Origin: JACCZX01 sp963829995
GTDB lineage: Bacteria > Pseudomonadota > Gammaproteobacteria > Burkholderiales > Burkholderiaceae_F
Assembly (NCBI GenBank): GCA_963829995.1
Contig: CAWHKW010000013.1
Coordinates: forward strand, 1 to 64,000
Reading direction: 5' to 3'
Length of the DNA: 64,000 nucleotides
Part shown: positions 1 to 10,079 of the stretch, piece by piece
Layout of the letters: each line of letters begins with the position of its first letter
Position numbering within the stretch: the first letter of the stretch is position 1
Notes under the pieces: generated by a model
What the model saw: the letters and a program-made list of their open reading frames with translations, nothing else
Databases searched by the model: none
What the model was told of the DNA's origin: nothing
Position numbers and translations under genes: made by a program

Positions 1-32
1 CGGACATGTTTACTCCGTCCCATTCAGCTCGG

Positions 33-876
33 CTAATCTGATCTAGCGTCTTCCCAAAAACGTAGCCTGCAAACATCCACCCCACCCTTACCAACCCGCC
101 TGATACTTGTTGTAGCTGAACTGTATTTAGCTCTTTTACCCGTTGCTCTCCAAACAATTGACTCCATCAGCGGGAAATCGTCCGCTTTCGGCATTTGCCG
201 AACTTTGTCATCGGCGGTCTTCGATTGGCGGAATGTCCACGTGCACTTTGGAGGCCCAGCGCGAAAGACTTTGCAAGAAACATACAGATGCCGATGCCCC
301 CACACGACGTGTCGACCGCTCGGTACGAGACGCAGCGAGTTGAGCGCCAGCAGCAAGTCGGCACACGAGCCAGCCGCGTTCCATATCACTATGAATCCGA
401 CCCACCTCGGTGATGTCTCGAGGAGCGCCAGAGTGGTAAAAACCTTGACGGTGAGAACAAGAAACGGAAAGAGCAGCATTGCTGAGAGCAACAAAGACTC
501 AGTCGCCCGCTGAAAAAGACAAATGCGCCGAGGCGCCATGGATAAAACCCAAACACCGATACGCCATTCGTGTGCGCCTCGGAGAACTGTCCAGTGAGTA
601 AATTCGTGCGCGATGGTAAGGCTCACCCGATAAGATGCTTTGCACCCAGGGTTGCCAGCCAAAATACTGGCTTCGTACCGTTTAGCAGAATCCACACACC
701 TGATGTAACGAATAGCAGAATCAGGCCGGCGAATAAAACTGTGGAAAGGTCTTCAGAGGATGGGATTTCCAGCCTGGTTCCCGTCTGGGCCGGAATGGTG
801 CCGTAGCGCGAGCAGGTGCTCAGGACTTCCCAGCAAGAACTTCATTTTCCCGCGCCGGTATGGCTGTAGCCGTCAT
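33..876 (-). pseudogene. DUF3267 zincin-like membrane protein, frameshifted
   Basis: The longest open frame (GTG at 695) carries H-E-F-T-H, a zincin-type HExxH motif, then two hydrophobic segments and an N-A-A-G-S-C-A-D-L-L-L-A-L stretch. This matches the layout of DUF3267 putative zincin peptidases. The first membrane segment (L-L-F-V-T-S-G-V-W-I-L-L-N-G) lies in a different frame at about 670-740, and the N-terminus from an ATG near 876 lies in a third, so at least two frameshifts separate start from catalytic motif. The C-terminal tail after the last membrane segment looks out of frame too. It lies downstream of the HlyD remnant on the same strand and may have been its operon partner. The family assignment rests on motif and membrane layout; the substrate is unknown. 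Confidence 0.5.
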
Positions 877-1000
877 CGCTTCAGCTCAGGCAATAAAACG
901 TGATGCCATGGCCGGAGCTTGCCGCAAAACCCAGCTCAGGTAATAAGCATGTCTGCTGCGATAACAGAGCCCGCGCCCGAGAGTCTGACTGCGGCGCAAG

Positions 1001-2284
1001 TCAAAGCTTTGCCCTTAGACTGACCGATCGTTCAAATAGCCACTCGATCAATGAGCGCGTGTCTTGGAGCACGTCCGCTTCCAGCTGCATGCCGGCGGTT
1101 CGCGGCTGTGGCCTACCATAGGCAGTGACATCGTTGCGCGCCAGAGCCACAGTAATATTGTAAAAGCCTTCGGCGCTCACCTGCTGCGCAAGCCCACCAA
1201 ATTGCCAGGGGCAGTTCATTGCCGCCCCAACGCGCTTCGCCAGATGCGTGCGTGGGCGCGATATCCTTTCATATTGGCCGAATTTCTGATACGGGTACGC
1301 CGGTGGCTTCGCACTCGCACATGTTGACCTGGTTCGACGAAGCCGACTGCCTTGCTTGGCGCAAACAGATGCGCTTCGAGTATCGCGTCGGTTGGCAGCA
1401 GCGTTAACAGCGGCTGGTTGCCGACCATTTGTCCTTTTTCAGCAAGGATTGCGGTGACGGGTCCGTTCTGCGGTGCCGTAACGACTATCTGCCGGCTGGC
1501 TTCGGTCAACACAGAACTCTTGCTCGATCAGAGCAATGTTGCGGCCGATCTCGGCCAGCTGCTGCTCTCCCTTGAGCGGCAGTTGACCAAGATCGGCTGC
1601 CGACTTGGCGGCTTCACGTTCGATCGCGAATCGATTGCATTGCAGCGCCTGCAGCCGCGATTGCTGATCGAGCGCTTCTTCGCGCTTCTGTTGCACGGCC
1701 AGTTCACTCATGAAGCCTTGGCGCCCCAATTCTTCAAGCCGGCTCGTCTGCTTTTTCGCTCGATGCAACACGCGTTTGCAAGGTCGTGACCTCGCGCTGC
1801 GATTGTTCGGCTTCCAGCGCCGATAGAGCAGCCGGCGCGCTATCTGCGCTGATTGTTCCCGCACAAGCAGCGCACTGGCGAACGACCTCGTCGCGCAGGC
1901 TGTCGCGCCGCAAGCGCAACTGCTCGAGCATCGCGCTCTGGGCCAGGCTGCGCTGGTTCCGGAAGCGGTCATCCGCTCGGCTGAAAGCGCCAACAAAACG
2001 TCGTCCGCGGCTACCGCTTGACCTTCTTTGACGCGCCGGTCGATAACGATTCCAGCCTGCGGGGCCATCAGCTTGATTACTCCAGACTCAGGCGCCGTGA
2101 TGCCAACCACGCGCGTACGTTTGGTGTATTCGCCAAAGATCAGGAACACCATAAGAAGCAATGCCAGTGCCGCACTTATCGCCGCCCATGCCACGGAAAA
2201 TGCAAACGGCGGATGTAACACGGTGGCACCGAGAAACGCGTTGCTCTTTGCCTCCAACGCTTCGCGACGGAATAAGTCGTGCAC
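1001..2284 (-). pseudogene. HlyD/CvaA-like membrane fusion protein, multiply frameshifted
   Basis: The protein would be the periplasmic adaptor of a type I (ABC) peptide exporter. The GTG start at 2284 has an AAAGGA ribosome binding site. A membrane anchor follows (W-A-A-I-S-A-A-L-A-L-L-L-M-V-F-L), then the first half of a biotinyl-lipoyl-like domain (T-A-P-E-S-G-V-I) and coiled-coil segments. The second lipoyl half (V-V-T-A-P-Q-N-G-P-V-T-A-I-L) is in another frame near 1480, and the ending (A-G-M-Q-L-E-A-D-V-L-Q-D-T-R) in a third near 1060. This ending is typical of CvaA-type exporters of double-glycine peptides. At least four frame changes make it non-functional as read. No C39-peptidase ABC transporter is visible; it could lie beyond the left edge. 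Confidence 0.75.
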
Positions 2285-2373
2285 AAGTTTCCTTTAACGT
2301 CGATCGAACCACGCTGAGAAAGCTACCGGGCGATGGGCTGCTGAACAATCCCTGGACGGATGTTCGGTGCTGG

Positions 2374-2799
2374 CTATTTCAGCAAGAACACTTGCCCGAT
2401 TACGAAGCCTGAAGAAAGCACCACCGCCAAGCGTGCGCGCAAGTCAACCTCGAACTTTCTAAGGAGGCATGAAACGTGGTCTCGGACGGTGAAGTCGCTG
2501 ACATTGAGTTTCTGGGCAATTTGCTTGTTCGATGCCCCGTAAGCCAGAAACCTCGCCACTTCGACCTCACGCGGTGTCAAACGCACCGTCGACCTCTCAG
2601 GTATGAGCACTGACGCGTGTTCGAGATTAACCATCAGTTCAGGATCCTGTGCAATTCCTAGCCCGCCGGTGTTCCGGGGGATCGCTTCCCGTTTCTGCTG
2701 ACGCAGCAAATCGTCCGATGGGTCAAACGGCCTCGTGGGATCGAACAAGGGGAGATTCAGGAAGGACGCGCTATGCGGCGCGCCGTTTCGAACCAGCAC
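2374..2799 (-). CDS. LuxR-type HTH transcriptional regulator, N-terminus possibly broken
   Basis: The C-terminal third is a LuxR helix-turn-helix (L-T-P-R-E-V-E-V-A-R-F-L, then N-K-Q-I-A-Q-K-L-N-V-S and T-V-R-D-H-V). The upstream part is not a receiver domain, since no Asp/Lys phospho-acceptor pattern is visible, and it is short. The frame stays open upstream of the GTG at 2799 to about 2870 (residues ...I-S-Y-I-I-V-A-P-S-L-N-S), but no good start or ribosome binding site is seen there, so the N-terminus may be frameshifted. It lies 90 bp upstream of the HlyD remnant on the same strand and could have controlled it. Its N-terminal region recurs as a fragment at 6165-6335. Confidence 0.65.
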   Translation of the reverse strand: MLVRNGAPHSASFLNLPLFDPTRPFDPSDDLLRQQKREAIPRNTGGLGIAQDPELMVNLEHASVLIPERSTVRLTPREVEVARFLAYGASNKQIAQKLNVSDFTVRDHVSCLLRKFEVDLRARLAVVLSSGFVIGQVFLLK

Positions 2800-2957
2800 C
2801 GGCAGAATCGCGCAGGAGTTCAGACTCGGGGCGACGATGATGTAGGAGATTAGGTTGGAGCGAAGGTCATACTGAATCGGGTAGTGCAGCTATCATGATT
2901 TGTTGGGACACCCTGTCAGCGCGCCAATAACCATCCACCAAGTATTTCTCACGCAAG

Positions 2958-4770
2958 ATGGCGCCCGCAAAGCCAGCGAATCAAATTAGTGCCGCCGAAG
3001 AATCGCGCCTAGTCGCCGAAGCGCAGGCCGCAGTATTTGATGAGCTAAAGACCAACGAGTTCACGGCCGCTCCTTACGAACGAGCCACAGCGCTGCTTGA
3101 GTCCCTTCCCGACGTTTCAGTTGTCGATCAACGCGTGCAATTGGCGCTTGACATCACATCAGCAACCAGAACCGAACATAGAATTGACCTGTCTCGGCGT
3201 GCTTTGTACGCGGCTTTTCGTTCGGGTAGCGAGATCACGGAACCCGGGCTGAAACGCAAATGGTTCACGTTTGCAAGCGTCATCGAGAGCAACTCGGGTA
3301 ATGTCGAGTTAGCCTTGAAATACAAGCTTCTTGCGCTCGACCTGTGCGAGAAGACCGCGGAGACATGTATGGCTTCTTTGTTGCGTCGAGTGCTGCAATA
3401 TGGCCGGTATTGCTAAGAGGCCGGCCTGCATCTCGACGCCATTCGGTATGCGAATGCGGTGATTGAAGGGACCAATCAGGGCAGTGGGGACTGGTTGCCG
3501 CTTCGCGGAATGGCCTTTGGCGTAAGAGGAAACGCCCACTTTCATTTTAGGCCGCTTAACTGACGCAGCGTCAGGTACTTCACCCTGGGCCTGATGTGCG
3601 CAACCCACCCGCCTGATGCTCATGTACGTCAACGATTGTTTGGCTCAGTGCTCGCTTGCGGAAATCCAGCTAAATCGGGGATTGCGCGGCAGGTTTTCAG
3701 GCAGCGCTTGAGGCCGCAACCACATGGGCCGAGGCTTCTGGCGCTCTCGGTTGCAAGCTACAAGTACAGCGAGTGCGAGCCCGGCTGCTGGCGTCCGACG
3801 GGCAGTTAAGTGTGGCATTAACCGAGCTGGAGAGTTTTTGCTGGAGCAGGCCAGCTGCATGGAAGCCGAAACGGGTGGTACCGCCTACGAAGATGCCGTG
3901 CTCGAAGTTCTGTACACCCTTGAAAAAGTATGCCGCGACGGCGGCGGGGGTGAATCTGCCAACCGATAGTTAAACCGCATGGCAATATGTATCCGTAGCA
4001 ATGCGACAGAAGATGCTGGATGCCATCGCCGATAAGCCGCTGTTAAGCGACCAATTACCTACTGTCTCACCGGTTAAAGAGGTGGACCGATATCTCCAGT
4101 CCAAGTCGGCGGCCGTACCCGTCGCTATGAATAGCAAGAAGAAGAAACGCCATGGAATCATCTTGTTGGTCTGGCTGCGTTTCGGCCAGCACCGCGAGAA
4201 GAATTAACGAAAGAACACTGTGTTCGAGTTGCGAAGCTAGCCGGGTTGGTGGCTGGGGATTCGGTATGAAACAGGAAATGCAACAGGACATACGGGCAGG
4301 ATGAGCGTCCATGATGTTGGCAAACTCGCGCTGCCTGAGTCTCTTTTGTTGAAAAGAAAACCGCTCAAGCTGGGCGAGCAAGGTCTCATGACGCGCACGC
4401 CGGTGTCGGCGCGGACTTTCTACGAGCGATTCATGCCGGACGACCTCGGCGCACAGGTAAAAATGATCGTGCGCTTTAAGATCGCCGCGCTTACGATGGC
4501 GGCGCGTCTAGCGCATTGCCCAAGGGCGAAAATATTCCGCTCGAAGCGCGCATAGCTTCAGTACGCGATCGCTATGACTTACTGGTGCCAGGACGAGCGC
4601 GTCAGGCCGCGGTGACTTCGAACGAAGCATTGCATCAAATTTACCAACAGCGTTCGACGATGTTGGATTCGACGATCGTCGACGTTTTCATTGACCTGAT
4701 ACGGCGTTTGCGGAAGATGCACACGGAGCTGCAAATGTTTCTAGCAGAAGATGCATCACAGATCGAGTAA
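2958..4770 (+). pseudogene. TPR-HD-GYP protein, copy A, degenerate
   Basis: The N-terminal 152 codons (ATG at 2958) form a helical TPR-like region similar in layout to copy D at 12690. Later pieces appear in changing frames: TPR-like helices near 3780-3960, the start of the HD domain (E-E-L-T-K-E-H-C-V-R-V-A-K-L-A) at about 4200, H-D-V-G-K-L-A-L-P-E-S near 4307, and the domain end (L-E-A-R-I-A-S-V-R-D-R-Y-D-L-L) near 4540. Intact HD-GYP domains hydrolyse cyclic di-GMP. Here the segment that should read HHExWDGxGYP reads approximately D-R-R-A-Y-D-G-G-A-S, so two His and the GYP are missing even after frame correction. With five or more breaks this is a real relic. Confidence 0.75.
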
Positions 4771-4893
4771 TCATCGTCCATAGGGCGCTTAGAACGCAAG
4801 AGCTCGGCAGGCAACGCGGCGGGGTGGGTCCGACGATCAAGCAGCTTCTTAGGAAACATGTTGAGTTAGCGGTTACAACTGCGCCTGTCAACG
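4771..4893. other. intergenic, nothing recognised
   Basis: This short gap lies between the end of HD-GYP copy A and the 3' end of the convergent lipoprotein gene. No clear hairpin with a T-run and no small gene with a ribosome binding site was seen. Confidence 0.4.
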
Positions 4894-5289
4894 TTAAAAG
4901 AACAACGCTTCCGACGCACCGCCCACTGTGATATCGCACTTGTCGCCGCTTTTGCCGAGTCCGCCCTGGATCGCGCCGGCGATGATTCCTCTCTTGCCCG
5001 ATCCGCCGCCCAGAATGGTTCCGAAATAACAGCTGGCAGTGACAGGCTGATTCTTGTAGGTCGCGTTCAATCGAAGGGTCGGGGTGTACGGTGGAAAACT
5101 ACCGCGCATCACCGGGTCGCCGTTTATCGTCAAGATCAAATCGTTCCCGGCAGGTGTGTATGTGCCACCGATTTCGAAATTCTCGCCCCCCGCCTCGACC
5201 GTTTTCATCTGCGCCACTTCGGTCGAAGCGCATCCGCTAAGGCCGGCGATCACGACCAAGGATATAGGCAGCATCGTTGCAAATTTCAT
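4894..5289 (-). CDS. small lipoprotein of unknown function
   Basis: This is an intact 131-codon frame with a signal peptide and lipobox (V-I-A-G-L-S-G-C-A), so Cys20 should be lipidated and the protein anchored in the envelope. The mature part starts with polar residues and contains a beta-rich stretch (N-D-L-I-L-T-I-N-G-D-P-V-M-R-G-S-F), then a glycine-rich segment (T-I-L-G-G-G-S-G-K-R-G-I-I-A-G-A-I-Q-G-G). Two Cys residues in the mature protein (in A-S-C-Y-F and D-K-C-D-I) could pair. A purine-rich AGGAGA ribosome binding site precedes the ATG. It is one of the few unbroken genes of the first 12 kb. I do not recognise the family. Confidence 0.75.
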   Translation of the reverse strand: MKFATMLPISLVVIAGLSGCASTEVAQMKTVEAGGENFEIGGTYTPAGNDLILTINGDPVMRGSFPPYTPTLRLNATYKNQPVTASCYFGTILGGGSGKRGIIAGAIQGGLGKSGDKCDITVGGASEALFF

Positions 5290-6112
5290 ATCTCTCCTGA
5301 ACGTTACAACCTTTCACGCTAGTCTTTATTGAGTAAATCGCCGACTTCCAAATGCTAATCTCGTCCCGCGCGCTTGCGATGCTGACAACCGCTACATATT
5401 CCTTGCCGATTGCAATGGCTGTGGGCACCGAGGCGCTTGTGACTGTCCGAAAAGCGCTTGCCACACGACCGGGTTCCCGCTGGTCTGCGCGACAACGGGA
5501 TCGAGCACATAGACCAGTGTTTGCGCCGCCCCGCCCACTGCTACCCAGGAAATTGTTCGGCTGGCAACCGTAGTCGCGAAAGAAGCCGGCACGCGAGCGT
5601 CAATCGGAAACATCTCCCAGGTGCCATTGCCAGCAATGTAGTACTCGATGCAAGGTCGCAGATCTCTGTACTGCTTGCCCGCGGAATTTGTGTAAACGCC
5701 TTGATACGAAAGCAATGCCGCATCGAAAGTGCCAGAGTAGCTGCCCGACTGAGCCACACCATCGATGGTTCCGGACCACATACCGGACAGCGCTAAGTCA
5801 CTCTTGGTCCCCGATACGACGCCCACGTTGCTTGTTTGGCAGCCCACGTAGGTAAAGAACATGCTGCCCGAGAAACTTCCGTTGCTGTTCGGCAAATTGA
5901 GGGAGAACGCACCGAGGGTTGGATCCTCGGGATTCGTCACCGGATCTTCTGCGTAGTAACCCACATAGAGACCGCCCGGCGGACTTGCGAAGCGCGGGCG
6001 CGGGTGCCGACGGCGGCGCCGCGGTAACGGGCGCGGAAGCGTCACCACCACCACCACAAGCGCTTAGCACCCCCACCATTGCGAGCCAGCATGCTTTCGA
6101 TAGTGCGTTCAT
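5237..6112 (-). pseudogene. lipoprotein with Gly/Ala-rich linker, frameshifted
   Basis: The ATG at 6112 starts a lipoprotein signal (M-V-G-V-L-S-A-C-G-G-G-G) followed by an Ala/Pro-rich linker. The frame then shifts near 6010 into a long open stretch rich in Gly, Ser and Thr (G-L-Y-V-G-Y-Y-A-E-D-P, S-G-M-W-S-G-T-I-D-G) typical of beta-sandwich or barrel-like surface lipoproteins. It shifts again near 5440 into S-V-P-T-A-I-A-I-G-K-E-Y-V-A. The true 3' end is unclear: the last frame stays open to 5237, overlapping the next lipoprotein gene, while a TAA at 5326 lies in the middle frame. At least two indels separate the parts. Function unknown. Confidence 0.6.
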
Positions 6113-6163
6113 AGGTCCCGATATTCGCGTTGGTAGATCGATTGTGGGCGCGAGTTGCCGATA

Positions 6164-6340
6164 TCACGCGCTTAAAGCCGACCTCTGGTGCAATGCTGGC
6201 GGCTTCCTCTGCGGCCGCAAATCTTCCGATGGGTCAAGACGGTCTCGTCCGATCGGACGAGAAGAAATGCTCGTCAGGCGTGATCTACGGGCGCGCGGAT
6301 TGGTGCGGCCACTGGCAGAATCCCGCCGGGATTCAACACC
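6164..6340 (-). pseudogene. fragment of a LuxR-type regulator N-terminal region (second copy)
   Basis: DNA at about 6217-6258 is nearly identical to 2706-2746 within the LuxR gene (around 35 of 41 positions, one gap), and weaker similarity covers roughly 6165-6335 against 2655-2825 in the same order. Translated on the minus strand, pieces such as L-N-P-G-G-I-L-P-V align with L-N-S-C-A-I-L-P-V of the regulator. The helix-turn-helix part is absent, so this is a truncated duplicate. It lies directly before the response regulator start. The rest of the gap 6113-6340 shows nothing else. Confidence 0.5.
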
Positions 6341-6968
6341 ATGACACGCGTACTCATCGTCGACGACCATCCGCTAGTTGCGCGCGCGACAGCCAATGAG
6401 GTGCGCATGGTCAAGCGCGAGGCCGAAACGCGGCTCGCACATTCCATAGAGGAGGCCGAAGCCGTCATCGCTGACTGGGAACCGCCCGACACCATCCTGC
6501 TCGATCTGCGGCTGCCCGACACCGACGGCCTCTCCGGCCTGGTTCACCTGCACAAGCTCGCGCCCGAAAGCGACGATTGCGATCATCAGCGCCGAAGATG
6601 ATCCGCACATCATGCGCGATGCTTTCGCGCAAGGCGCGCGCGGCTACCTGACGAAGGGTCGCGACATCGATCAGTTCACCGAAGGCCTGCGCAAGGTGCT
6701 CGACTACGGCTTCTACTTCCCACCCGAAGTAACGACGCCGGCGCCCACCACACCTGCCGCGCATCTCACTGACCGCGAAGAAGAAGTCGTCAGAGCCTTG
6801 GCGTTGGGCAAGGTCAACAAGCAGCTCGCCGACATGCTCGGCGTGAGCGAAAGCACCTTCAAGACACACCTGCGTGCGATCTACAGAAAGCTCGGCGTCA
6901 GGACGCGCATTCAGGCGGCGGGCCGGGCCCGTGAACTTGGCCTGCTCGCGATCCGCAGGCGCGCATGA
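6341..6968 (+). CDS. NarL/LuxR-family response regulator, one frameshift
   Basis: The receiver domain starts at the ATG (V-L-I-V-D-D-H-P-L-V) with the likely phospho-acceptor Asp in I-L-L-D-L-R-L-P-D. The frame breaks near 6575, where a single extra G turns A-P-E-S-T-I-A-I-I-S into a stop. In the corrected frame the domain continues through R-G-Y-L-T-K-G and ends with a LuxR helix-turn-helix (L-T-D-R-E-E-E-V-V-R-A-L-A, then K-Q-L-A-D-M-L-G-V-S, then F-K-T-H-L-R-A-I-Y). The stop overlaps the start of the histidine kinase by 4 bases (ATGA), so the two form a two-component pair. A lone one-base indel could be an assembly error. Confidence 0.8.
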
Positions 6969-8179
6969 TCGATCCGATCTTTCGAAGGATGCCGCGCCTG
7001 ACCGGCACGATGACGCCGGAGGAACGAGTGCGCGTCGTCGTCGCACTCGATCACGACGGCCGCCAGCCGCAGACAACACTGGCGATGAGCCTGCGCAACC
7101 TGCGCATTCTCGTCAACGATCTGGATGCGAACACGACGGTCAAGGCGCTTCGAAAATCAATTCCGTCGGTGAAGGCCGAGCTCGTCGCGGTGCAGGCCGC
7201 CGTCCGCCAGATCATCGATCTTCAGCAAGACCTGGTCGATGCGATTCGCCTGGAGCTCGACGACACGCGCCCTTCCCCGCGCACGATCAACGCCGACGAG
7301 ATGGTCGAGCGCGCATGCAAGAGCAACATGACGCTCGCCAAAGACCTGGACATCACCGTGCGCGGCGCCCGCTCACGGCTCGCCTTCGTCGCCGACGAAC
7401 GCTGGGTCGAGCGCATCCTGAACAACCTGGTCGCCAACGCCATCTGGCACTCCAACGGCAAGAAGATTCTGATCGGCGCGCGGCGCAAAAAGGATGACAT
7501 CGTGTTCGAGGTCCGCGATAACGGCCGCGGCATGAAGCCCGAAACCGTCGCGGGCATCTTCGAACCGCTCAAAGCGCCCTCGCTATCGCCGATCGGCCAA
7601 TCCGCCGCGCGCTCGGGACTCGGCCTCTACAACGTGCGGCTTTACACCGAGCGCATGGGCGGAACGGTGAATTGCGAATCGACGCCGCAGCGCGGCACCA
7701 TGTTTCGAATCACGCTGCCCGGGCCGATCACAACCGTCGCGCCGCAACCGCGTCTGCACGACGTCGACGCAGCGAAGCTCGCCAAGAACAAGCTCGTCGC
7801 GATTCTCGATGACGACGTCAGCGTGCTGCGCACGACCGAGCGTCTGTTCGGCAGCCTGGGCGTCGAAGTATTCGCGCACAGCGAGCCGCTGGTCTGGCTC
7901 AATGGCGTCGTCGAGATGAAGCGAATGCCCGATCTCGTCATCCTCGATTACCAACTGAAAGATGGCGACTGCACGACGTATCTCGACGTGATCCGCGGCC
8001 GATGGGGAGGACAAGGGCTGAAGATGATCGTGGTCACCGGCCACGCGCGGAATCCGAATCTGATAAGAATCTCGCAGCAGGTTCCGGTGCTGCGCAAGCC
8101 GCTGACTGAAGCGACGTTTGCGCTGATTCTGGATGTGCTGGGCGGGCGGCGGAAGTTGCCTGCTGCTGGATTTCTGTAA
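6965..8179 (+). CDS. cytoplasmic hybrid histidine kinase with C-terminal receiver
   Basis: This is an intact 404-residue protein with no membrane segment or sensor domain. Near residue 28, A-L-D-H-D-G-R-Q-P-Q-T-T-L is a dimerisation/phospho-acceptor H-box of the H-D-x-R-Q-P type. The ATPase domain follows: N-box I-L-N-N-L-V-A-N-A, G1 V-R-D-N-G-R-G-M, G2 S-G-L-G-L-Y-N-V-R. A receiver begins at L-V-A-I-L-D-D-D-V-S (about residue 277), with acceptor Asp in L-V-I-L-D-Y-Q-L and the conserved Lys in V-L-R-K-P-L. The H-box carries D-G where H-D-L is usual. It is co-translated with the response regulator and followed 6 bases later by HD-GYP copy B, so all three may belong to one signalling operon. 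The signal is unknown and may come from a partner protein. Confidence 0.85.
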   Translation: MIDPIFRRMPRLTGTMTPEERVRVVVALDHDGRQPQTTLAMSLRNLRILVNDLDANTTVKALRKSIPSVKAELVAVQAAVRQIIDLQQDLVDAIRLELDDTRPSPRTINADEMVERACKSNMTLAKDLDITVRGARSRLAFVADERWVERILNNLVANAIWHSNGKKILIGARRKKDDIVFEVRDNGRGMKPETVAGIFEPLKAPSLSPIGQSAARSGLGLYNVRLYTERMGGTVNCESTPQRGTMFRITLPGPITTVAPQPRLHDVDAAKLAKNKLVAILDDDVSVLRTTERLFGSLGVEVFAHSEPLVWLNGVVEMKRMPDLVILDYQLKDGDCTTYLDVIRGRWGGQGLKMIVVTGHARNPNLIRISQQVPVLRKPLTEATFALILDVLGGRRKLPAAGFL

Positions 8180-8184
8180 CGCGA

Positions 8185-10036
8185 ATGAACTCGCGCCAAC
8201 GTTTACTCGACGCTTTGAATCAGATGCGGACATGCCTTACGCAGGGGCTCCCGACATCGCAAGCGCGTCTTGAGCGCCTTAAGGCGATTGCTAGCGGACG
8301 AAGAATCTCTTTTCGCGCCCGCGGAAATTGCGCTACGAGCATTGAAGGCAGAGCCAGCGACTGAGGCTCACTGTCGCATGTTGGCTCTTGTGTTGCCCGC
8401 TGGCACTTTTTCAATCTTGAATATGAGATGTGCGGAGTGTGTGTTGCGCGGGCAGCAAGCTATTGCGCGCCGCGTTAACGATCCTGTTGCTTCTCGCAAA
8501 AGCACTCAAAATGCAAGGCATATCGTAATGTGAAATGGGGAAGCCGGCGGACGCGATTCCTGTCCTGCTGGAAGCGCTGGAAAACGCTCGGTCAGCGAAC
8601 GATGTCGAGCAAATTTCAGAGTGTACTTATCAACTTGGGTGTCGCGCAGTTATATGGCGCTCGCTACGGCATTGCTTACGAGTGTTTCGAACAAGCTTTG
8701 GACGTACTGCCGCGTGCACGTGCAAGAGTTATGCGCGCGCGAATGCTTTGGTTAATCAAGGCCAATTACTGCTAAGAATCAAGGAGATCCGACGTGGACT
8801 TGAAGCTGCACACACCGCTCGCTCGTTCTGACAAATGTGCAGATCAGTTTTTGAAGAGCCTACGTCCTTGTGCATGTCGAATTGTCTTGGCGCAATTGCG
8901 CGTGGCGATTGGCGACATTCGGCAAGCGGCGGAGCACGCGAGGTGCGCACGAGAGTGGGCGCCACGTGCAGGCGAGGTTGGACGACGAATTGCCCGGCTC
9001 GCTTCGCTTCTTAGTCGATGCCCACGACACGAGCAACTTCTGATGAAGCGATCGATGCTCTACTTGCTGAAGTAAAGAGGAACAAGAGTCGTTTCGCTCT
9101 GTATCGCATTAGCCTTGACGTTGCCGTCGCCGCTCTGCAGGGCGCGGGACGACCAGAAGAGGCACTGCAGTTCTTGCGTGAAGCCGCTCAACTCGATATG
9201 TCGCTTCATATTGGCGTGACAAGTCATGCATTGCCAATAGAGATCAGCGGCAAGCGGATTGGAACTGGATGATCTAGCGGACGCCAGGGCCAAAGAGCAT
9301 CGCAGCACTCTGCTGGCGCAAGCCGCGCACCTCGGAGCAGCAGCGGATGAGCGCATCGAGCATCTCGTCGGTCTAGCGATTCGTGCAGAACTGCGTGAAG
9401 AGGACACATTTTCAAACGGCGAACACGTTTATCGCGTCGCTCGACTGAGCGAGTTACTCGCGCTGCGAAGCGGACTGTTCGGACGAACGAGATCGCAAAT
9501 GCTCGGTTAGCAGGACTGCTGCATGACGTCGGAAAAGTGTTTGCACCTGACCAAGTGCTTCTTAAGCGTGAAGCCCTGACTGACAGCTGAGAAAGCGCTG
9601 CTCAGAAAGCACTCTGAGGATGGCGCTGGTCTGATCGAGAATCTGAAAAACAATGCGCTACTCGTCGTGGCGGACGCGGTTAGACGCTCGCATGAACGCT
9701 GGGATGGCGGCGGGTATCCCGCTGGCATGCAAGGCGAAACCATTCCAATCGCGGCTCGCATCGTCGCCATCTGCGACAGCTTCGATGCAATGACGCACTG
9801 GCGGCCCTTCAGAAGCCCGCGCTCGTTTGCTTCCGCACTGTCCGAAATTGAAGCGGGCTCTGGCTCGCGATATGACCCCCGAGCTGTCTCGCCTCTTCGT
9901 AACCCTCTTGCGGCGACTACAGCGCGAGACTGACGATCTCGATCGGTTCTTGGCGGAAGGCGCGGAGAACTCGCCCGTAGTCCAAGAGCAACGTCGTCTC
10001 GCGAAGTTGCTGCGGCCTCAGCGAGAAACTCTGTAG
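8185..10036 (+). pseudogene. TPR-HD-GYP protein, copy B, multiply frameshifted
   Basis: The ATG at 8185 starts a helical N-terminus that breaks after some 20-30 codons. TPR-like pieces follow in changing frames (A-D-A-I-P-V-L-L-E-A-L-E-N-A near 8545, Y-G-I-A-Y-E-C-F-E-Q-A-L near 8670, A-G-R-P-E-E-A-L-Q-F-L near 9150). The HD-GYP domain then appears in fragments: E-H-V-Y-R-V-A-R-L near 9425, L-L-H-D-V-G-K-V near 9520, S-H-E-R-W-D-G-G-G-Y-P near 9690, A-A-R-I-V-A-I-C-D-S-F-D-A near 9760. Unlike copy A the catalytic motifs survive, so decay seems younger. At least six frame changes. It follows the hybrid kinase directly. Confidence 0.8.
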
Positions 10037-10079
10037 CGGTTCGAGCGCGGTTTCGGGAAGAGTCCGAAGCCGTTTACGG

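Noticed and set aside
882..946. Direct repeat CAGCTCAGG(C/T)AATAA at 882-896 and 932-946
   Set aside because: Only 15 bases, two copies, no flanking mobile-element features; may be a relic or chance.
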